Source: Parapedobacter sp037190485
GTDB lineage: Bacteria; Bacteroidota; Bacteroidia; Sphingobacteriales; Sphingobacteriaceae
Length of the DNA stretch: 64,000 bases
NCBI GenBank assembly: GCA_037190485.1
Contig: JBBCJB010000014.1
Location: 1 to 64,000, forward strand
Direction: 5' to 3'
Below, in pieces: positions 24,694 through 33,786 of the stretch. Position 1 is the stretch's first letter. Each line of letters begins with the position of its first letter. The notes beneath the pieces were generated by a model. The model was not told where the DNA came from. It worked only from the letters and a program-made list of their open reading frames with translations, and did not search any database. A program made the translations under genes and the position numbers.

Positions 24694-26472
24694 ATGATGA
24701 AGAAGATTCGTGTAGCGCTGTGTGCCTTACTGGTGGGTTGCTTGATCGCGCCGGGCGCGCAGGCGCAACTGCCGGCGCACGCAACGAACCATACCGTGCT
24801 GTTGAACAACCATACACGCATCGTCCCGCTGCGCGACCTGGGCAAACGGACCATCGCCTACGTGGCACCGCCCCGGACACCCGCATGGGCGGCCTTGGGC
24901 CAGCAGCTGGCACGCTACGCACCGATCGAGGAAGTGGTGATACCGGCCGATGCCCAGGCCTATCCTGCCGCCGATGAGCGGCTCAAATTCCACAATACGA
25001 TCATCCTGGGCATCGACGCGTCCGACCTGGGCAACAGGCGCCTGCTGCAATTCATCAATGCCCAAGCCACCGGCAAGCAGGTCATCCTTGTAGTCCTTGG
25101 CGAAGGGGCGTACCTACAGGCATTGGATTTCGTCAATTTCCCGATACTATGGGCGCCGCAACCGACCGAAGCCGCGGCCCAGCAGGCCGCCATGTCCGTT
25201 TTCGGAGGCCTGGCCTGCACGGCCCGCCTGCCACGGTCCTTTTCCGCCCGCTACGCCACGGGTGCAGGCTTTAACACCGAGCGGATCCGGCTGCAATACG
25301 GTGCCGGCGGCGTGGTGGAAGCCCCGCAACTGGGCGGACGCATCGATGCCATTGTGCAGGAAGCGATACGCGAACGGGCCACGCCGGGGGCGGTGGTGAT
25401 GGTGTTGAAAAGTGGAAAGGTGATCTTTGAGCGGGCCTATGGCCACCACACCTATGAAAGGCGTACGCCCACACGGCTATCGGATATCTTTGATATGGCT
25501 TCCATCACGAAAATCGCCGCAACGACACCCGCCATCATGCGATTGACCGAACGCCACGTCATCGACCTGGATAGCACGATGGGCCACTACCTGCTCCAGG
25601 CACAGACCACCAATAAGGACAAGACCACGTTGCGGGAGGTCATGCTCCATGAAGCCGGGTTCATCCCGTTCATACCCTTCTACCGCGACCTGAAGCCGGG
25701 CGACCTTGGCCCCGACTCGTCGGCATCACATGCCGTGAAGGTAGCCGATGGGTGTTTCATCCGCACGGGCTATTACGAATCGGTCATGTGGCCCACCATG
25801 CTCCATTCCAAGCGTAACGCCGCGGGGGCCTATGTGTATAGCGACATCAGCATGTACGTGATGAAAGAGGTGGCCGAACACCAGACGGGCATTCCCATCC
25901 AAGACTATATCCAAACGGAATTCTACCGCCCGCTGGGCATGCAGACGGCCGGCTACCTGCCGCGCCAGCGTTTCGCCCGCGAACGCATCGTGCCCACGGA
26001 AGACGACAAGGCGTTCAGGAAAACACTGTTGCAGGGCTATGTGCACGATCAAGGAGCGGCCATGGCAGGCGGTATCGCGGGCCATGCGGGATTGTTCGCC
26101 ACGGCGAATGACCTGGCCATCTACGGGCAACTGCTGCTCAATCGGGGGGAATACGGCGGCGACCGTTATTTCAAGGCCGAGACGGTCGACGTGTTCTCGT
26201 CCAAGCAGTCGGCCACGAGCCGGCGGGGGCTGGGCTTCGATCGCTCGGATCCGGATACGGCCAAGCACTACCCCTCGAAGTTGGCATCCGACGCGACCTT
26301 TGGCCACACGGGCTACACCGGCACGTGCATCTGGATCGACCCTAAGGAACAATTGGTGTACATTTTCCTGTCCAACCGTGTCCACCCGGCGGTAAGCACG
26401 AAGCTGCACGACCTCAACATCCGGAGCCGGATCCAGGATGCGGTCTACGAATCCCTACGCGTTGCGCGATGA
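24694..26472 (+). CDS. Secreted serine beta-lactamase-fold hydrolase with GH3 C-terminal domain
   Basis: The protein has 592 residues with a signal peptide (about 1-25). Residues about 35-205 look like the C-terminal domain of GH3 beta-N-acetylglucosaminidases (LRDLGKRTIAYV, PILWAPQPTEAAAQQAAMSVFGG, ARLPRSF), without the catalytic GH3 barrel. Residues about 215-590 form a class C beta-lactamase fold with S270-I-T-K273, Y382-S-D and H538-T-G. GH3/beta-lactamase fusions are frequent in Bacteroidota; here only the tail of the GH3 part is left. It overlaps the next gene, an M19 dipeptidase, by four bases. A role in cell-wall peptide or ester hydrolysis is inferred. Confidence 0.88.
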   Translation: MMKKIRVALCALLVGCLIAPGAQAQLPAHATNHTVLLNNHTRIVPLRDLGKRTIAYVAPPRTPAWAALGQQLARYAPIEEVVIPADAQAYPAADERLKFHNTIILGIDASDLGNRRLLQFINAQATGKQVILVVLGEGAYLQALDFVNFPILWAPQPTEAAAQQAAMSVFGGLACTARLPRSFSARYATGAGFNTERIRLQYGAGGVVEAPQLGGRIDAIVQEAIRERATPGAVVMVLKSGKVIFERAYGHHTYERRTPTRLSDIFDMASITKIAATTPAIMRLTERHVIDLDSTMGHYLLQAQTTNKDKTTLREVMLHEAGFIPFIPFYRDLKPGDLGPDSSASHAVKVADGCFIRTGYYESVMWPTMLHSKRNAAGAYVYSDISMYVMKEVAEHQTGIPIQDYIQTEFYRPLGMQTAGYLPRQRFARERIVPTEDDKAFRKTLLQGYVHDQGAAMAGGIAGHAGLFATANDLAIYGQLLLNRGEYGGDRYFKAETVDVFSSKQSATSRRGLGFDRSDPDTAKHYPSKLASDATFGHTGYTGTCIWIDPKEQLVYIFLSNRVHPAVSTKLHDLNIRSRIQDAVYESLRVAR

Positions 26473-27662
26473 GGTGGGCGATGGCATGCCTCTGTTGCTG
26501 CGTCGGCGGCCTCAGCGCCCCCCGCCTGTCGGCGCAGGAGCCTTGGCGGCTGCATTTCGATGCGTTGGTGATCGACGCGCACAACGATGTGCTCTACCGA
26601 TCGGTGATGCGCGGAAAGGACATCGGCCAGTGCATCGGTTCGGGCCATACCGACCTGCCCCGCATCCGTGAAGGCGGCATCGATGTGCAGGTCTTCGCCG
26701 TCTGGTGCGACGGCTCGTATGGAAAGGGGAAAGCCTTTGCCTACGCCAACAAGCAGATCGATGGGCTGATGGCCACCATACGGCGGTATCCGGAGGCGAT
26801 CGCCCTGGCCACCGGCAGCGAACACATCGGGCAAATCGCGCGACAGGGCAAGATAGCCGCTGTGATCGGCGTCGAAGGCGGGCACATGATCGAAGACCGC
26901 TTGGACTACCTGGACAGCCTGTACGCCCGTGGGGCGCGGTACCTCACGCTCACCTGGAACAACAGCACGAGCTGGGCAACATCGGCAACCGACGAGGCGA
27001 GGAGACCCGGCTCCCTGGCACATCGGGGGCTGACCGATTTCGGCCGCCAGGTGATCAGGCGGATGGATGAGCTGGGCATGTTGGTCGACCTCTCGCACGT
27101 GGGCCGCCAGACCTTCTTCGATGCGCTGGCGACCACGTCCAAGCCCGCGCTGGTGTCGCACAGCAATGCGTATGCCTTGATGGCGCATCCGCGTAACCTG
27201 CACGACGACCAGCTCGAGGCCCTTGCCAAAAACGGGGGCGTGGTCTGCCTCAATTTCTATTCGGGTTTCCTGGATCCGACTCATTACGCCCAAATCAATC
27301 GGCTGTATGCGCGTTACGTCGCCGCGGACGACACCGTGAAGCGATCCACCGACGCCAAGTTCCGCCTGTTGCCCACCGCGGCGAAAGAACGGCTCCGGCC
27401 ACCGCTCTCGCTCCTGCTGGATCACATCGACCACGTGGTGAACGTGGCGGGAATCGACCACGTGGGCCTGGGCAGCGATTTCGACGGCATCACGTCTACC
27501 CCGATAGGATTGGACGATTGCAGCGATTTCCCGATAATCACGGAAGGATTGCTTGCACGGGGTTATGCGGAAGCCGATATTCGCAAGATACTAGGCGGGA
27601 ACGTGCTCAGGGTGATGAGGGCGGCGGAAGAGGGGATTCGGAAGGCCGAAGACCGGAGATAA
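26469..27662 (+). CDS. Membrane dipeptidase, peptidase family M19
   Basis: The protein has 397 residues with a short signal sequence (about 1-23, Cys-rich CLCCCVGG). It shows the renal dipeptidase plan: zinc-binding DAHND near residue 35, GVEGGHMIED, YLTLTWNNSTSWATSA, VDLSHVGRQTF, SHSNAYALMAHPRN and HVGLGSDFDGI. M19 enzymes cleave dipeptides, including some with a D-residue at the C-terminal side. ATGA overlap with the upstream beta-lactamase-fold gene points to a two-gene operon acting on wall-derived peptides. Confidence 0.95.
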   Translation: MRWAMACLCCCVGGLSAPRLSAQEPWRLHFDALVIDAHNDVLYRSVMRGKDIGQCIGSGHTDLPRIREGGIDVQVFAVWCDGSYGKGKAFAYANKQIDGLMATIRRYPEAIALATGSEHIGQIARQGKIAAVIGVEGGHMIEDRLDYLDSLYARGARYLTLTWNNSTSWATSATDEARRPGSLAHRGLTDFGRQVIRRMDELGMLVDLSHVGRQTFFDALATTSKPALVSHSNAYALMAHPRNLHDDQLEALAKNGGVVCLNFYSGFLDPTHYAQINRLYARYVAADDTVKRSTDAKFRLLPTAAKERLRPPLSLLLDHIDHVVNVAGIDHVGLGSDFDGITSTPIGLDDCSDFPIITEGLLARGYAEADIRKILGGNVLRVMRAAEEGIRKAEDRR

Positions 27663-27675
27663 CTGAAAACTGAAA
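27662..27675 (+). repeat. Two heptamers abutting the radA start
   Basis: ACTGAAA occurs twice head to tail (27662-27668, 27669-27675) and the radA ATG begins at the next base. Short, but the unit length matches the heptameric arrays at 12829-12856 and 30470-30497. Confidence 0.5.
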
Positions 27676-29055
27676 ATGGCGAAGACGAAAACGACATACT
27701 TTTGCCAAAGTTGCGGATACGAATCCGCGAAGTGGCTGGGCAAATGCCCTTCGTGCAACGAATGGAACACATTCGTAGAAGAATTGGTGGAAAAGAGCGC
27801 TGCCCGTGCGCCCGACTGGCGGACGGCGGCGGGCGCGCCGAAGCGAACCAGCAAGGCTGCCGCCATCCACGAAATCGCCAATATCGACGAGATCCGCCTG
27901 GCGACGCCCGACCAGGAGTTGAACCGCGTATTGGGCGGGGGCATCGTGCCGGGGTCTTTGGTGCTCATCGGCGGCGAACCGGGCATCGGCAAGTCGACAC
28001 TGATGCTACAGCTTGCGCTCAGCATGCCGAGCGCCCGGACGTTGTATGTTTCCGGTGAGGAAAGCGAACAACAGCTTAAGATGCGTGCCGAGCGCCTTTC
28101 GCGCGCCTCCAAGGCCGATTGCTACATCCTCACGGAAACGTCCACGCAACAGATCTTCAAGCAGATCGAAGCCGTCGCCCCCCAACTGGTGGTCATCGAC
28201 TCCATACAGACGCTCCATTCCGCGCAGGTGGAATCGGCTCCGGGCAGCGTGTCCCAAGTGCGCGAATGCACGGCAGAGCTGCTCCGTTTCGCGAAAGAAA
28301 CATCCATCCCCGTGTTCATCGTAGGGCACATCACCAAAGACGGCGCCATTGCCGGCCCCAAGGTGCTGGAACACATGGTAGACACCGTACTGCAATTCGA
28401 GGGCGACCGACACCATGTGTACCGCATCCTGCGTGCGGTGAAAAACCGGTTCGGCTCCGCTTCGGAACTGGGCATCTATGAAATGCAGGGCGCTGGCCTG
28501 CGCGAAGTGAGCAACCCGTCTGAAATCCTGCTTTCGCAACGCGAGGACAACATGAGCGGGGTTTCCATCGCCGTGCTGCTGGAAGGGATGCGCCCCATGC
28601 TGATCGAAGTACAGGCATTGGTGGGTACGTCTGCCTACGGTACGCCGCAACGCTCATCCACGGGCTTCGACACGCGGCGGATGAACATGCTGCTGGCGGT
28701 GCTCGAGAAGCGTTTCGGCTTCCGCCTGAGCGCGCAGGACGTATTCCTCAATATCGCCGGTGGGCTGCGCGTGGAGGACCCGGCCATCGACCTGGCCGTG
28801 ATTACGGCCATCATTTCTTCCCAACAGGATATCCCCATCCCGGCCACCGTGGCCTTTGCCGGGGAGGTGGGGCTCTCGGGCGAAATCCGGGCGGTAACCC
28901 GCATCGAGCAACGCATCGCCGAGGCCGAAAAATTGGGCTTCGAAACGATTTACATCTCGAAATACAACACGAAGGGGGTGGATGCCCGCAAATACGGTAT
29001 CGTAATCAGGCCGGTGGCCCGGGTGGAAGAGGTCTTCCAGGCGGTTTTCGGCTGA
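27676..29055 (+). CDS. radA: DNA repair protein RadA
   Basis: The protein has 459 residues. A four-Cys zinc finger (C10, C13, C24, C27) precedes the RecA-like ATPase with Walker A GGEPGIGKST, LYVSGEESEQQ and the RadA-specific KNRFGS motif, then a Lon-like C-terminal domain (GGLRVEDPAIDLAVITAI, GEVGLSGEIRAV). RadA drives branch migration during recombination. It follows the dipeptidase by 13 bases and faces hisS with four bases between the stops. Confidence 0.98.
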   Translation: MAKTKTTYFCQSCGYESAKWLGKCPSCNEWNTFVEELVEKSAARAPDWRTAAGAPKRTSKAAAIHEIANIDEIRLATPDQELNRVLGGGIVPGSLVLIGGEPGIGKSTLMLQLALSMPSARTLYVSGEESEQQLKMRAERLSRASKADCYILTETSTQQIFKQIEAVAPQLVVIDSIQTLHSAQVESAPGSVSQVRECTAELLRFAKETSIPVFIVGHITKDGAIAGPKVLEHMVDTVLQFEGDRHHVYRILRAVKNRFGSASELGIYEMQGAGLREVSNPSEILLSQREDNMSGVSIAVLLEGMRPMLIEVQALVGTSAYGTPQRSSTGFDTRRMNMLLAVLEKRFGFRLSAQDVFLNIAGGLRVEDPAIDLAVITAIISSQQDIPIPATVAFAGEVGLSGEIRAVTRIEQRIAEAEKLGFETIYISKYNTKGVDARKYGIVIRPVARVEEVFQAVFG

Positions 29056-29059
29056 TTCG

Positions 29060-30445
29060 CTATCCGGTGAGCAGGTCGAGCAAAGCGGCTTCGGCCAGTT
29101 TGCGCTGCTCGCCGGTTTGCATATCCTTCAACGAAAGCAGGCCGCTCTGGATTTCCTCCTCGCCGATCAGGACGACGTACGGGATGCGCTTGGCATCGGC
29201 GTAAGCCATTTGCTTCTTCAGCTTGGCGGCCGAAGGATACAACTCGGCGGCAACGCCCCGCCGACGCAGCTTGTGCAACAACGGGAGGGCGTACAATTCG
29301 GCGAGTTTATCGAAATTGCTGATGAGCACCTTGGTCGATTGCGCGGTGCTGTCGGGGAACAGGCCGAGTTCTTCCAGGACATCGTAGATACGGTCGGCAC
29401 CGAACGAGACACCTACACCCGTGAGCCCCTTGAGCCCGAACATCCCGGTCAAATCGTCGTAGCGACCGCCGCCGCCGATGCTGCCCATCGCCACCTCGTT
29501 GGTCTTGACCTCGAAAATGCAGCCGGTGTAATAGTTCAAGCCACGCGCCAACGTGATGTCCACATCCACGAAGCGCGTCAACAGCTCGGCATCGCCAGTC
29601 AATCGTTCGACGTACCCCATGACGGTCTCCAGTTCGTCGATGCCCTTCAAGCCCACCTCCGAATGCGCGAGCACCCGTTTCAACCCTTGCAGCTTCTCCT
29701 CGTTGCTGCCTTGCAATTGGATGATCGGTTGCAGTTTCTCCAGGTCTGCGGGAACGAAACCGCGATCGAGCAGCTCCGTGACCACGCCATCCAGACCGAT
29801 CTTATCGAGCTTGTCGATGGCCACCGTCATGTCCACGATGAGTTCGGGCTTACCCAATACCTCGGCGATGCCGCTCAATATCTTGCGGTTATTGAGCTTG
29901 ATCGTGAAATCGCGCAAGCCCAGGTTCGTCAGCGCTTCGTGGTAGATGAGCACGAACTCGGCCTCATTGAGCAGGCTGTCGGATCCCACCACGTCCACAT
30001 CGCATTGGTAGAACTCGCGGTAGCGGCCGCGCTGCGGCCGATCCGCCCGCCATACGGGTTGGATCTGGAAGCGCTTGAAAGGCAGGGTGATTTCATGCTG
30101 GCGCATCACCACGTAACGCGCGAACGGAACCGTAAGGTCATAGCGCAGCGCCTTCTCCGAGATGTGCGGAATCAATTGCGCCGAAGCGCGCTCGGCCAAC
30201 GGCCCGTCAGGTACCTTGGCCAAATAATCGCCCGAATTGAGGATCTTGAAAATCAGCTTATCCCCCTCATCGCCATATTTCCCGGTAAGGGTCTGCAGGT
30301 TCTCGAACGAGGGGGTCTGTATCTCGCGATAGCCATAGGTGGTGAAGACCGCTTTGATGGTGTCAAAGATGTAACTGCGTCTTTCCATCTCGACAGGCGA
30401 GAAATCACGTGTGCCTTTCGCCAATGATGGTTTGATTGCTGCCAT
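29060..30445 (-). CDS. hisS: Histidyl-tRNA synthetase
   Basis: The start at 30445 (MAAIKPSLAKGTRDFSP) gives 461 residues. Class II motifs are clear: motif 2 region FQIQPVWRADRPQRGRYREFYQCDVDVVG, the His-specific LARGLNYYTGCIFEV, motif 3 GGGGRYDDL, and GVGVSFGADRIYDV. A C-terminal anticodon-binding domain follows. A TAnnTTTG box ends only four bases before this ATG, which predicts a leaderless mRNA. Confidence 0.97.
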   Translation of the reverse strand: MAAIKPSLAKGTRDFSPVEMERRSYIFDTIKAVFTTYGYREIQTPSFENLQTLTGKYGDEGDKLIFKILNSGDYLAKVPDGPLAERASAQLIPHISEKALRYDLTVPFARYVVMRQHEITLPFKRFQIQPVWRADRPQRGRYREFYQCDVDVVGSDSLLNEAEFVLIYHEALTNLGLRDFTIKLNNRKILSGIAEVLGKPELIVDMTVAIDKLDKIGLDGVVTELLDRGFVPADLEKLQPIIQLQGSNEEKLQGLKRVLAHSEVGLKGIDELETVMGYVERLTGDAELLTRFVDVDITLARGLNYYTGCIFEVKTNEVAMGSIGGGGRYDDLTGMFGLKGLTGVGVSFGADRIYDVLEELGLFPDSTAQSTKVLISNFDKLAELYALPLLHKLRRRGVAAELYPSAAKLKKQMAYADAKRIPYVVLIGEEEIQSGLLSLKDMQTGEQRKLAEAALLDLLTG

Positions 30446-30449
30446 GGCG

Positions 30450-30457
30450 CAAAGGTA
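30450..30457 (-). promoter_or_regulatory. -7 box of hisS
   Basis: On the minus strand TACCTTTG matches TAnnTTTG and ends four bases before the hisS ATG. With a start site five to seven bases after the box, the mRNA would begin at or next to the start codon. Confidence 0.5.
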
Positions 30458-30469
30458 GTGCTCCAAACA

Positions 30470-30497
30470 CGAAATACGAAATGCGAAATGCGAAAAG
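30470..30497. repeat. Four tandem heptamers between hisS and rnc
   Basis: CGAAATA, CGAAATG, CGAAATG and CGAAAAG follow one another without gaps in the 69-base gap between the hisS start and the rnc stop. The array lies where a -33 element for hisS would be sought. Confidence 0.65.
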
Positions 30498-30514
30498 CGG
30501 ATGGCGAACGGCTA

Positions 30515-31246
30515 CTAAAGTATGCCCAACGCCTCGCAGGCCTTTTCGGCGGCGCTTTTCTCGGCGCTTTTCTTGTTGTAGTCTCGGCCCATGCCCCGAA
30601 CCGTACCATCCACCACGGCATGGATCGTGAAGATGTTGGCGGCATCGCCCTGGGCATTTTCCGTTTGTACGAAACTGATTTCCTTACCGGCTTGTTGGCA
30701 CCATTCGATCAGCCTACTCTTGAAATTGGTTTCGGTCTCTTCCAGCGTCTGGATGTCTACATGCGGCTTGATGATGCGGGTGATCAGGAAATTCTTGGTA
30801 AACGCATACCCTTTATCCAAGTACACCGCACCGATCAATGCCTCAAAGGCATCGCCCAGCAACGAGCCCTGCTTGTTGGGGTAGTTGATCATCCGGGTGT
30901 CGTACTGGATCAGCTCATTGAGCCCGAGTTTCCTGGACAACTGGTTGAGGTGCGCACGGCTCACGATCTTCGAGCGCATCTCGGTGAGGAAGCCTTCACC
31001 CTTGTACGGGTATTTCTTGAAAAGCAATTCGGCCACCACCGACCCCAACACCGCATCACCCAGGAATTCCAGGCGTTCATTGCTGTTCTTGATGCCATCC
31101 TTTACCGGTACGGCAACCGATTTATGGCGAAACGCCAATTGATAGAGATGCAGGTTGCCCGGCACAAAGCCCAGCATGTTCTTCAGCGCCTTTACGTACT
31201 GACGATTGGAAGAAAAGTGCAGTTTGTAAATTCTAGCAATAGGCAT
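30515..31246 (-). CDS. rnc: Ribonuclease III
   Basis: The protein has 243 residues. The RNase III signature NERLEFLGDAVL (56-67) holds the metal-binding acids, DAFEALIGAVYLD supplies the others, and a double-stranded RNA-binding domain closes the protein (FKSRLIEWCQQ...GRDYNKKSAEKSAAEKA). It processes rRNA and structured mRNAs. It is the last gene of an acpP-fabF-rnc run, 12 bases after fabF, an order shared across Bacteroidota. Confidence 0.97.
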   Translation of the reverse strand: MPIARIYKLHFSSNRQYVKALKNMLGFVPGNLHLYQLAFRHKSVAVPVKDGIKNSNERLEFLGDAVLGSVVAELLFKKYPYKGEGFLTEMRSKIVSRAHLNQLSRKLGLNELIQYDTRMINYPNKQGSLLGDAFEALIGAVYLDKGYAFTKNFLITRIIKPHVDIQTLEETETNFKSRLIEWCQQAGKEISFVQTENAQGDAANIFTIHAVVDGTVRGMGRDYNKKSAEKSAAEKACEALGIL

Positions 31247-31258
31247 CAGCCTTTAAAC

Positions 31259-32512
31259 CTATCCCTCGAACTTCTTGAAAATAACCGTGGCGTTATGCCC
31301 ACCGAACCCGAAGGTGTTGCTCATCGCGGCGTCTACCGTACGCTTCTGCGCTTCGTTAAACGTGAAATTAAGCTCCGGATCAAGGTTCGGGTCGTCCGTG
31401 AAATGGTTGATAGTTGGAGGGACAATATCATTTTTCACGGCCAAGATGGACGCAATGGATTCCACGGCCCCAGCGGCTCCCAACAGGTGCCCGGTCATGG
31501 ATTTCGTGGAGCTGATGTTCAGCGCATAGGCGTGTTTCCCGAACAATTCCAGGATCGCCATGATCTCGCTCGGATCGCCCACCGGCGTAGACGTGCCGTG
31601 CACGTTGATGTAATCGATGTCTTCCTTGGCCAGTTTGGCATCAGCCAGCGCGTTGGCCATCGCGAGCCGCGCACCGAGGCCTTCAGGGTGCGACGCCGTG
31701 ATGTGATACGCATCCGCACTCATGCCCGCACCCACCAGCTCGGCATAGATCTTCGCCCCGCGGGCCTGGGCATGCTCCAAGCTCTCGAGCACGATGCCTC
31801 CAGCGCCTTCGCCGGCGACAAAACCATCCCTGTCCTTGTCAAAAGGCCTAGAGGCGGTTTGCGGGTCATCGTTGCGTGTAGACAGCGCGTGCATCGCGTT
31901 GAATCCGCCGATACCCGCCTCGTTGATGATCGCTTCCGACCCGCCACTGATGATGACATCGGCATGACCGGTCCGGATATAATTCAGCGAATCGATCAGC
32001 GCATGGGTGGATGAGGCACACGCCGATACCGTCGAAAAATTGGGGCCACGGAGCCCATGGCGCATGGAGATGTGGCCCGGGGCGATATCCAGGATCATCT
32101 TCGGGATGAAAAACGGATTGAAACGGGGTGTCCCGTCGCCGTGGGCGAAGTTGGTCACTTCGTCCAAGAAGGTCTTCAGCCCACCGATGCCCGATCCCCA
32201 GATCACACCGATGCGGTTGGTATCCAATTTATCGAATTCAAGCGATGCATCCGCGATCGCTTCATCCGTCACGGCCAAGGCATAGTGTATAAATGGATCT
32301 ACTTTTCGGGCCTCCTTGCGCTCCAAGAAATCCTCGGCGTTAAACCCCTTGACTTCGCAAGCGAAGCGGGTCTTGAACTTCGAGGCATCGAATCTGGTGA
32401 TAGGAGCAGCGCCGCTTACCCCGTTGATCAGGTTGTCCCAGAACACCGGGACGGAATTCCCAATCGGAGTAAGCGCACCTAACCCTGTTACTACTACTCT
32501 TTTAAGCTCCAT
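31259..32512 (-). CDS. fabF: Beta-ketoacyl-ACP synthase II
   Basis: The protein has 417 residues. FabF condenses malonyl-ACP with acyl-ACP in fatty-acid elongation. The catalytic Cys165 lies in VSACASSTHAL; the two His residues lie in NVHGTSTPVGDP and KSMTGHLLGAAGA; GFGGHNAT closes the fold. It is between acpP and rnc on the same strand. The 167-base gap to acpP contains a short hairpin (32594-32609). Confidence 0.98.
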   Translation of the reverse strand: MELKRVVVTGLGALTPIGNSVPVFWDNLINGVSGAAPITRFDASKFKTRFACEVKGFNAEDFLERKEARKVDPFIHYALAVTDEAIADASLEFDKLDTNRIGVIWGSGIGGLKTFLDEVTNFAHGDGTPRFNPFFIPKMILDIAPGHISMRHGLRGPNFSTVSACASSTHALIDSLNYIRTGHADVIISGGSEAIINEAGIGGFNAMHALSTRNDDPQTASRPFDKDRDGFVAGEGAGGIVLESLEHAQARGAKIYAELVGAGMSADAYHITASHPEGLGARLAMANALADAKLAKEDIDYINVHGTSTPVGDPSEIMAILELFGKHAYALNISSTKSMTGHLLGAAGAVESIASILAVKNDIVPPTINHFTDDPNLDPELNFTFNEAQKRTVDAAMSNTFGFGGHNATVIFKKFEG

Positions 32513-32593
32513 TTATATGATTGGCCTAATGAATTCAGTTCGTGTCTGGCTATCATGTCGTCTGGCGGCGTTGCACTCGCTCAAAAATGCCCA

Positions 32594-32609
32594 TCCCGCT
32601 TAGGCGGGA
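32594..32609 (-). repeat. Hairpin between acpP and fabF
   Basis: TCCCGC-TTAG-GCGGGA is a perfect 6-bp stem. On the minus strand it follows the acpP stop by about 70 bases; no T-run follows, so it may modulate mRNA processing rather than terminate. A relaxed repeat element is an alternative. Confidence 0.4.
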
Positions 32610-32679
32610 CGTGCTTTCTGGGCTCCATGCGCCGGGCCAGCCGTCATATCGGCCTGGCCACCGACTTTATGAATAGACG

Positions 32680-32916
32680 CTAGTTAACGTTCTTTTCTAG
32701 ATAAGCGATCGCTTGTCCTACCGTGCTAATGGTCTCAGCCTGGTCATCGGGAATAGCTACGTTGAACTCCTTCTCAAATTCCATGATCAACTCCACCGTG
32801 TCGAGCGAGTCTGCGCCCAGATCATTGGTGAAAGAAGCTTCCGGAGTAACCTCGTTTTCGTCTACACCTAGCTTTTCAACGATAATTGCTTTAACTCTTG
32901 ATGCGATATCAGACAT
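32680..32916 (-). CDS. acpP: Acyl carrier protein
   Basis: The start at 32916 gives 78 residues, the usual length. The phosphopantetheine attachment site is Ser37 in DLGADSLDTVELIMEFE, and the chain is acidic and helical as expected (MSDIASRVKAIIVEKLGV). It carries growing acyl chains for FabF, which is encoded next. An earlier in-frame ATG at 32952 would add twelve non-conserved residues. Confidence 0.97.
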   Translation of the reverse strand: MSDIASRVKAIIVEKLGVDENEVTPEASFTNDLGADSLDTVELIMEFEKEFNVAIPDDQAETISTVGQAIAYLEKNVN

Positions 32917-33254
32917 GATTTTATAGTTTAATTGTTTAATAAATCTGTGCAAAGAAAAATAAATTTCGGCAAATAGTAAAACGTTTTTGATTTTTAGCGC
33001 ATTATCCTCGTACCCATGGCGAAACTAATTATGGTTTTTATATCAATGATTTACCTACCTATTTTTTTAAGTCTAAGCTGGTCAGTGGTTATAATTGCCG
33101 TATCTCTCCTTTTATTTTATTAATTTCGCTGCACTGCGTTTTAACGGCAGCGAAGAACCGAGCTTGCGAGCTCACCGCAGGTAAAACCGATATACTTGCG
33201 GTAATAGCTTTACGGCAAAAGTAACTAAGTTTGCGACGAATATAGGAAATTACT
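32917..33254. other. Intergenic region between acpP and the IPExxVDY gene
   Basis: This 338-base gap holds divergent leader regions. TAAGTTTG (33226-33233, plus strand) fits TAnnTTTG and probably serves the gene at 33255. A perfect small palindrome, GAGCT-TGCG-AGCTC, lies near 33150. The acpP side is AT-rich without an exact -7 box (the closest differs at one position). I see no coding or RNA gene. Confidence 0.5.
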
Positions 33255-33677
33255 TTGAATAAAGTCACGTTAAAATACGAGTTGGACCTGGATTTCGTCC
33301 TCATGGCCATCACGACATCGCTCAAGGACTACCGTTTGTGTTATTTTATCAACAAAGTGACGGGCTTGGGCCTGCGTAAAATCGACGACCATGAAATCTG
33401 GATGCCCCCGCCCGTCGACCGTGCGCTTTTCAGCCGGTATGCCGATTTTTCGGAAGCCACCGAGACCGAATATTACGTGTTGGCCAACAAAGGGGCTGCA
33501 GGCGGCATCTTGATTCCTGAAATGCGCCATTCCGACTACTTCTTGATGATCAGGAATTTCATCGACGAGGAGGATCTCTCCCTGATGCAAGACCGCATAA
33601 CAGGCATCCAAGAAGTGGTGGTTGCCACCGAAATCTCTCCACAAAAATTGAAATCCAAAGAAAATCTGATATTTTAG
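33255..33677 (+). CDS. IPExxVDY family protein
   Basis: The protein has 140 residues and begins at a TTG (NKVTLKYELDLDFVLMAITTSLKDYRLCYFINK), as no ATG fits the conserved start. It carries the name-giving motif in the form IPEMRHSDYFLMI, one position off the IPExxVDY consensus. The family is restricted to Bacteroidota and has no known function; it commonly lies near acpP, fabF, rnc and pyk, as here. Confidence 0.88.
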   Translation: MNKVTLKYELDLDFVLMAITTSLKDYRLCYFINKVTGLGLRKIDDHEIWMPPPVDRALFSRYADFSEATETEYYVLANKGAAGGILIPEMRHSDYFLMIRNFIDEEDLSLMQDRITGIQEVVVATEISPQKLKSKENLIF

Positions 33678-33786
33678 CGCCATATTTTCACCAAAGTGTA
33701 CCAATCACACTACAATAACGAACGAAGAACAAATCTATTAAGGGATACGCCCCGTGTGGGCTATCGCATAAACAAAACAACAGTAC

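Noticed and set aside
29117..30427. Long open frame (436 codons) antisense to hisS
   Set aside because: The opposite strand encodes a complete histidyl-tRNA synthetase with all motifs. The antisense frame is His-, Gln- and Val-rich, as expected from reading a GC-rich gene backwards.
30458..32014. Open frame of 518 codons opposite rnc and fabF
   Set aside because: It spans two recognised genes and the gap between them; composition is that of a reversed coding strand, with no domain of its own.
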